From Bryobacteraceae bacterium (GTDB lineage Bacteria; Acidobacteriota; Terriglobia; Bryobacterales; Bryobacteraceae), in the NCBI GenBank assembly GCA_041394945.1, contig JAWKHH010000004.1, forward strand, positions 1,302,001 to 1,366,000: a stretch of 64,000 bases of DNA. Direction: 5' to 3'. Shown here piece by piece: positions 59,567 to 64,000 of this stretch (its first letter is position 1; each line of letters opens with the position of its first letter). The notes beneath the pieces are model-generated. The model was not told the origin of the DNA, searched no databases, and saw only the letters and a list, made by a program, of their open reading frames with translations. Both the position numbers and the translations under genes were made by a program.

Positions 59567-60804
59567 TCGGACAAACGGTGGGGCAGTTCGTGATCACGCA
59601 AAAACTCGGCGAAGGCTCGATGGGAGAAGTGTACAAGGCCCGGGACACACAGGTGAATCGCGAAGTGGCGATCAAGCTTCTGCGTCGGGATCTGGCCACG
59701 CTCTCGAACGTGGTGGACCGCTTCCGGCAAGAGGCGCAGAGCCTGGCGCAGCTCAACCATCCGAATATCGCCGGGCTGTACACGTTCTTCCAGCACGAGT
59801 CCGGCCATGTGATGGCGATCGAGTACGTGCCGGGGCGAACCCTGGAGCGGATTCTGGCCGACCACGGCCGGCTCGACGAGGGCACGGCGACGGGGATTGC
59901 GTTCCAGGTTCTGGCGGCGCTCGACCACGCTCACTCGCTCGGCGTGATCCACCGCGATATCAAGCCGGCGAACATCATGGTGAGCGACGCGGGCGCGGTG
60001 AAGGTAACCGACTTCAGCATCGCGAAGATCGTCGGCGGGGCGAAGTTGACCAAGCGCGGCAGCATCGTGGGGACCATGGAGTACATGGCTCCGGAGCGGC
60101 TGCAAGGCTTGCCCTCCGATTCGCGCGCCGATCTCTACTCGACTGGCGCGGTGTTGTATGAAACGCTCACCGGCCACGTGCCGTTCGAGCGCGAGCGCGA
60201 GGTGGATCTGATTCAGGCGCACATTCGGGACCTGCCGCCACCGATGTCGTCTCATGGACGGGCCGTATCGCCGGCGGTGGAAGCGGTGACGATGCGCGCG
60301 CTCGCCAAGGACCCGGCCGAGCGGTTCGCCAACGCCGCGGCGTTTCAGCAGGCGCTCTCGGAGGCGGTGTCGAATCCGGGCGCGACGCCACAGACTGCCT
60401 GGACGGCCGATGCCGGGGCGCCGAGCATGTGGAGCCAGTTCTCCGGCTATACGATTCCGCTGCCGGGGGTCCCGGCGCGATTCTCGAAGGCGCCGGTAGT
60501 GGCGGCCGTGACGTTGGCTTGCATCCTGTTTGTCGCAGCGATCGTGATGCTATTGATTCCGGCGGCGCCGGCGCCCTCGCGGCCACCCGTGGCGCCGGCT
60601 CCGGAAACGGCAACCGATCCAGCGCCGGAGCCGACGCCGCCGCCGGACAACCGCTTCGATCCGAGCCAGGGAATCCCGGTGGACACGTCGGGCGCCAACG
60701 AAGCGCAACCACCGGCCATGCCGCCGGCGGCTGGCGACGCCGAGCAGCAGGAGCGACGGCGAAAGGCGCTCGAAGCGCTCGGGATCGACGACGGGAATCC
60801 ATAG
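59563..60804 (+). CDS. Ser/Thr protein kinase with single TM helix (DFS in place of DFG)
   Basis: The 413-residue product has a bacterial STK domain at residues 1-270: P-loop LGEGSMGEVYKARD, the VAIKLL lysine, HRDIKPANIM (H130, D132) and APERL. The DFG magnesium motif reads DFS (D150-F151-S152). The Asp is intact, so activity is possible but should be tested. A Pro/Ala-rich tail follows a TM helix (VVAAVTLACILFVAAIVMLLI), leaving a short periplasmic tail (DNRFDPSQGIPVDTSG) with no PASTA repeats. It is coupled to the phosphatase by ATGA. Confidence 0.92.
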   Translation: MIGQTVGQFVITQKLGEGSMGEVYKARDTQVNREVAIKLLRRDLATLSNVVDRFRQEAQSLAQLNHPNIAGLYTFFQHESGHVMAIEYVPGRTLERILADHGRLDEGTATGIAFQVLAALDHAHSLGVIHRDIKPANIMVSDAGAVKVTDFSIAKIVGGAKLTKRGSIVGTMEYMAPERLQGLPSDSRADLYSTGAVLYETLTGHVPFEREREVDLIQAHIRDLPPPMSSHGRAVSPAVEAVTMRALAKDPAERFANAAAFQQALSEAVSNPGATPQTAWTADAGAPSMWSQFSGYTIPLPGVPARFSKAPVVAAVTLACILFVAAIVMLLIPAAPAPSRPPVAPAPETATDPAPEPTPPPDNRFDPSQGIPVDTSGANEAQPPAMPPAAGDAEQQERRRKALEALGIDDGNP

Positions 60805-60817
60805 CGAAAGGACTTTC

Positions 60818-61681
60818 ATGCGCTTGCCAACTCTGCTCCTCACCGTTCTGCTTGCCGGAATTCTGCTGCTCGCCCAGGCGAAGCCGATCACGAAACAGGG
60901 TCTGATCGAAGCACTGAATATAGGCGGATTGACGCACGCTGAACTGGTGAAGTTCGTGACGCAGCGTGGGGTCGACTTTCGCATGTCGGCGGCCGACGAG
61001 ACGGACCTGCGCAAGGCGGGCGCGACGAATCCCCTGATTGATGCGGTTAAGGTTTCCTATCGCGGGGCGATGGCGGCGCCCCCGGCCAAGCCGAAGCCTC
61101 GCGCCACGAAACCGGCGCCCGCGCCACCGCCAGAGCCGCCGCCGGCCAAGGCCCCGGAACCACCGCCCGCCGCCGAGCCCGCGCCACCACCCGCAGCGCC
61201 GGTTCGCACGCCAGTCTCCCCCAAGGCAGCCGCACCGGCTGCCCCAACTCCGGCCCCGACTCCGACCCCGAGTACGGCGAGGCCCGCGGCGAAGGCAACG
61301 AAACCGTCGGTGGATTCCCTGGCGCAAGTGAAGCGGATCTACATCGACGAGATGCCGGAGCGACTCGACCAATACATTCAGGCGGAGATCCACAAACAAC
61401 TCGCCGGGCGACTTGAAGTGGTGCTGAAGCCGGAGTTGGCCGATGCGATCATGACCGGCGTGAGCGACCAGAAGACCGGAACCGGGGCCGCGATCACGGG
61501 GCGGTATCTCGGTCTGCACGACAACGCGACGGGCGCGGTTTCGATTGTGGATCGGAACCGCGTGAAAATCCTTTGGTCCGAAGAAGCCGGCGACCGAAGC
61601 CTGCTGCTCGGGCCCTTCCGGCGGGGCGGTCCCCGCAAGGTGGCGGACCGGCTGGTAGGAAAACTGAAGAAGGTACTGTAA
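60818..61681 (+). CDS. Secreted protein with Pro-rich linker, unknown function
   Basis: The 287-residue product has a signal peptide (RLPTLLLTVLLAGILLLAQ). A small helical N-terminal domain (ITKQGLIEALNIGGLTHAEL, RGVDFRMSAADETDLRKAGA) is a motif that recurs in acidobacterial proteins near kinases. A long Pro/Ala-rich linker (residues about 86-165) follows. The C-terminal beta domain has AEIHKQLAGRLEVVLKPELAD and a GSGTGAAITGR-like stretch. It lies between the two kinases and may work with them outside the cell. The function is unknown. Confidence 0.65.
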   Translation: MRLPTLLLTVLLAGILLLAQAKPITKQGLIEALNIGGLTHAELVKFVTQRGVDFRMSAADETDLRKAGATNPLIDAVKVSYRGAMAAPPAKPKPRATKPAPAPPPEPPPAKAPEPPPAAEPAPPPAAPVRTPVSPKAAAPAAPTPAPTPTPSTARPAAKATKPSVDSLAQVKRIYIDEMPERLDQYIQAEIHKQLAGRLEVVLKPELADAIMTGVSDQKTGTGAAITGRYLGLHDNATGAVSIVDRNRVKILWSEEAGDRSLLLGPFRRGGPRKVADRLVGKLKKVL

Positions 61682-61713
61682 GATATAGCCATCACTGCTG
61701 TGAGCGAACCCCA

Positions 61714-64000
61714 ATGCGGGAGGAGAGAATCGGCCCCTATCGACTCGACCGCCTGTTGTCCGAAGGCGGTATGGGCGCGGTGTACCTTGCATCCCGCAGC
61801 GACGGTGAGTTCAACCAGCAAGTCGCCATCAAACTGATGCGCGCGGGCGCCGGCGGAGTGGAAGCCGAGCGCCGCTTGCGCACCGAACGCCAGATCCTTG
61901 CCACGCTCGATCATCCGAATATCGCGCGCATGATCGATGGGGGCTCCACCGATGACGGCCAACCGTACCTTGTCCTCGAGTACGTCGGCGGCATCGGCAT
62001 TCTCAAGTACGCGGAGCGCAACAACCTGAGCACGGAGGAACGGCTGCGGCTGTTCCTGGGCATTTGCGCGGCGGTGGACTACGCGCATCAGCGCCTGATC
62101 GTCCATCGCGACATCAAGCCCGGGAACATTCTGGTGACGGCCGAGGGATCGCCGAAACTGCTCGATTTCGGGATCGCCAGGCTGGCGGATCCGGAACTAA
62201 ACGCGACGGTGACGGCGATGGCGGGCTTTTCGCCGCTCTATGCGAGTCCGGAACAACTGGAAGGCCGTGCGATTACGACTTCCACCGATATCTATTCGCT
62301 CGGCGTGCTCTTCCAGGAGTTGCTGACGGGACGCCATCCCTACCGGCTGCAAAAGGAATCGACCGCCGAGCTGGCCTCCGCGATTCTGACGCAGGAACCG
62401 CAGGCGCTGGGGCTCGGCGGCGATCTGGATGCGATCGCGCGCAAGGCGCTGCGAAAGAAACCGGCGGACCGGTACGCGTCCGTGGAGCAGCTTGCGGCCG
62501 ATGTGGAACGCTACCTCGATCGGCGTCCCGTCCTGGCGCGCCGGGGGTCATGGGCGTATCGGGCGCGTCGGTTTTTCGCGCGGAACCGGTTTCCTGTTGC
62601 GGCGGCGGCGCTGGCGCTGGCGGCCGTGGCGGGTGGTGTGTGGAGCACGCTCGTACAGACCGGCCGGGCCGAGCGCCGATTCGCCGAAGTACGGCAGCTC
62701 GCCAACTATCTGGTGTACGACTTTCACGATGCGGTAAGGAAGTTGCCCGGATCGACGGCGGTTCAGAAAGACGTCGTCGAACGGTCACTCCGATACCTCG
62801 ATCGGCTGGCCGGCGAATCGTCGGGCGACCCCATGCTGCAGGGCGATCTCGCGGCGGCGTACTTGAAACTGGGTGACGTGTCCGGCAACCCGTTCCAGTC
62901 ATCTCTGCGCGACACGGACCGCGCGCTTGAAAGCTATCGCAAGGCGGCGGAGTTGGCCGAGGCCCTGCCGGCGGGGACGGAAAGGGACATCCTGCTGGCG
63001 CGAATCCATGTTCAGCAGGGAGGGACGCTCGCGTTCGGCCGGGCGGGCGGCGATGGGCTTGCGATGCTGCGCGGCGCGGTGGAGACGCTCCAACGTTTGG
63101 CGGCGGCGAACTCGGGAGACGTGGATCTGCAGGTGCATCTGGCAGGGTCCCGCGATCTGCTGGCGCGAGCGCTCAGCCAGATGGGCGGTCTCGAGACCGA
63201 GGGGTCCGGGGAGGCGGTGGAAGTGGTCGAAGTGGCGCTGCGCGACCTGGACGTTGCCCTCGAACGCCATCCGGACAACGCCCGGCTGCTCAAGGAAAAA
63301 GCGACTCTGCACAAGCGGCTGGGTGCGATGTTCGGCTCCGTAGATCCGCCTCGCTCGGCGAAGGCCTACGGAGAGGCGTTCGCCGCGTTGGACCGCGTCA
63401 AGGGCGACGAACGGAACACGACTGAATTCCGCGTGTCGCTGGCGGCGCTGTACGGCGATCGAGGGTGGCCGGCGGCGCAGATGGGCCGCTACGACGACGG
63501 CATCGCCGACTACGACAAAGCCGTGGGGTTGCTCGAAGCCGTGGCCCGCGACGATCCCGCCGATGCGTCCGCGCGTGCCAATCTAACAGCAATGTACCGG
63601 GAGCGCGGAATCATCCAGGGATACGCGGGCCGCGCGGAGAAGGCGGTGGAGGACTACCGCAAAGCGGCGGCGCTGCATGCCGACCTGGCGCAACGCGACC
63701 CGACACACAAGCTGTATCCGGTGATGCGCGGCGAACTGCTCGGGCGGATCGGACGGATCGAGCTGCAGCAGGGAGACGCCGCCGCAGCACGGCGCGATCT
63801 CACCGAGAGCTTGCGGATTCTTCTCGACCTCGCGGACAAACCGAACGCCGAGGCGAATCACGTGCTGGAGGCGTGCAAGGCGCTGTACCAGGCGCCGCTG
63901 GCCGATCTCAAGGATACCCAGCGGACGCTGGAGCTGTGCGAAAAGGCATCGGCGGCGCTGAAGGGCAAATCCCTGTTCGCGTGGGAAGCGGTGGGGCACG
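61714..64000 (+). CDS. Ser/Thr protein kinase with C-terminal TPR-like repeats (3' end outside window)
   Basis: The frame is open from ATG 61714 to the window end, at least 762 codons. A kinase domain occupies about residues 7-275 with GGMGAVYLA, VAIKLM, HRDIKPGNIL and a standard LLDFGIARL. One TM helix near residues 290-305 (FPVAAAALALAAVAGGVW) follows, then a long helical region of repeats (LAAAYLKLGDVSGN, LTAMYRERGIIQGYAGRAE, KAVEDYRKAAAL) that looks TPR-like and should lie outside the cytoplasm. This type is common in Acidobacteriota next to ECF sigma factors. It lies 32 bases after the secreted Pro-rich gene. Confidence 0.9.
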   Translation, partial: MREERIGPYRLDRLLSEGGMGAVYLASRSDGEFNQQVAIKLMRAGAGGVEAERRLRTERQILATLDHPNIARMIDGGSTDDGQPYLVLEYVGGIGILKYAERNNLSTEERLRLFLGICAAVDYAHQRLIVHRDIKPGNILVTAEGSPKLLDFGIARLADPELNATVTAMAGFSPLYASPEQLEGRAITTSTDIYSLGVLFQELLTGRHPYRLQKESTAELASAILTQEPQALGLGGDLDAIARKALRKKPADRYASVEQLAADVERYLDRRPVLARRGSWAYRARRFFARNRFPVAAAALALAAVAGGVWSTLVQTGRAERRFAEVRQLANYLVYDFHDAVRKLPGSTAVQKDVVERSLRYLDRLAGESSGDPMLQGDLAAAYLKLGDVSGNPFQSSLRDTDRALESYRKAAELAEALPAGTERDILLARIHVQQGGTLAFGRAGGDGLAMLRGAVETLQRLAAANSGDVDLQVHLAGSRDLLARALSQMGGLETEGSGEAVEVVEVALRDLDVALERHPDNARLLKEKATLHKRLGAMFGSVDPPRSAKAYGEAFAALDRVKGDERNTTEFRVSLAALYGDRGWPAAQMGRYDDGIADYDKAVGLLEAVARDDPADASARANLTAMYRERGIIQGYAGRAEKAVEDYRKAAALHADLAQRDPTHKLYPVMRGELLGRIGRIELQQGDAAAARRDLTESLRILLDLADKPNAEANHVLEACKALYQAPLADLKDTQRTLELCEKASAALKGKSLFAWEAVGH

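Noticed and set aside
59563..60804. Calling the DFS kinase a pseudokinase
   Set aside because: The Lys, HRD and metal-binding Asp are all present, so loss of activity cannot be claimed from one Gly to Ser change.
1..64000. tRNA, rRNA, CRISPR arrays, insertion sequences, phage genes
   Set aside because: No cloverleaf, ribosomal segment, regular spaced repeat, transposase or integrase was recognised on either strand. A tRNA or covariance search would be needed to be certain for the RNA genes.

Overview
The window is about 64 kb of GC-rich bacterial DNA, densely coding and without rRNA, tRNA, CRISPR or insertion sequences that I could recognise. The mix points to an Acidobacteriota of the Bryobacterales/Solibacter type. 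It includes secreted proteins with ASH (choice-of-anchor D) repeats, a PEP-CTERM protein, a PQQ alcohol dehydrogenase with its cytochrome, Ser/Thr kinases with C-terminal repeats, an ECF sigma factor of the kind found near such kinases, and a secreted parallel beta-helix protein. This assignment is inference from gene content.

The left half (1-42 kb) is mostly housekeeping and envelope genes. In order: a run of secreted proteins (2-2933); a minus-strand run of PcrA/UvrD helicase, a 52-residue basic protein, an amino acid permease and an exported methyltransferase (7650 down to 2935); MoxR ATPase and a YchF-type GTPase; flagellar stator genes motA and motB; a beta-helix protein, an O-antigen ligase-like protein and a LytS-type sensor kinase on the minus strand; and a plus-strand run of RNase H-like nuclease, DJ-1/PfpI protein, PQQ alcohol dehydrogenase, cytochrome c, ABC ATPase and an ABC-2 permease fused to an amidohydrolase (16455-23843). 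Next come a decayed 3' copy of a putative secreted polysaccharide deacetylase directly before the intact gene, then cyclophilin, DNA polymerase I, a permease and a Na+/H+ antiporter. The stretch to 42.4 kb holds a PEP-CTERM protein with a clear promoter and terminator, a zinc dehydrogenase, an orphan membrane-fusion protein, a sialidase-like protein, pirin and an amidohydrolase.

The right part (45.5-64 kb) is the most unusual region. Seventeen minus-strand genes, tightly packed from 56902 down to 45539, encode two inner-membrane export-gate proteins of a non-flagellar type III secretion system (SctU and SctV). Between them lie four TPR (LcrH/SycD-like) chaperones alternating with three putative secreted proteins. 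All three of these end in the same roughly 65-residue helical hairpin, whose layout resembles type III needle subunits. Downstream follow three small genes whose order and properties recall yscE-yscF-yscG, a tail-anchored FHA protein and an ECF sigma factor. Divergent from this run are an FHA-transmembrane-serine protease fusion, a PP2C phosphatase, a Ser/Thr kinase, a secreted Pro-rich protein and a second kinase that runs off the window. I infer a type III-like secretion locus under threonine-phosphorylation control. Its ATPase, SctR/S/T and ring components are not in this window.
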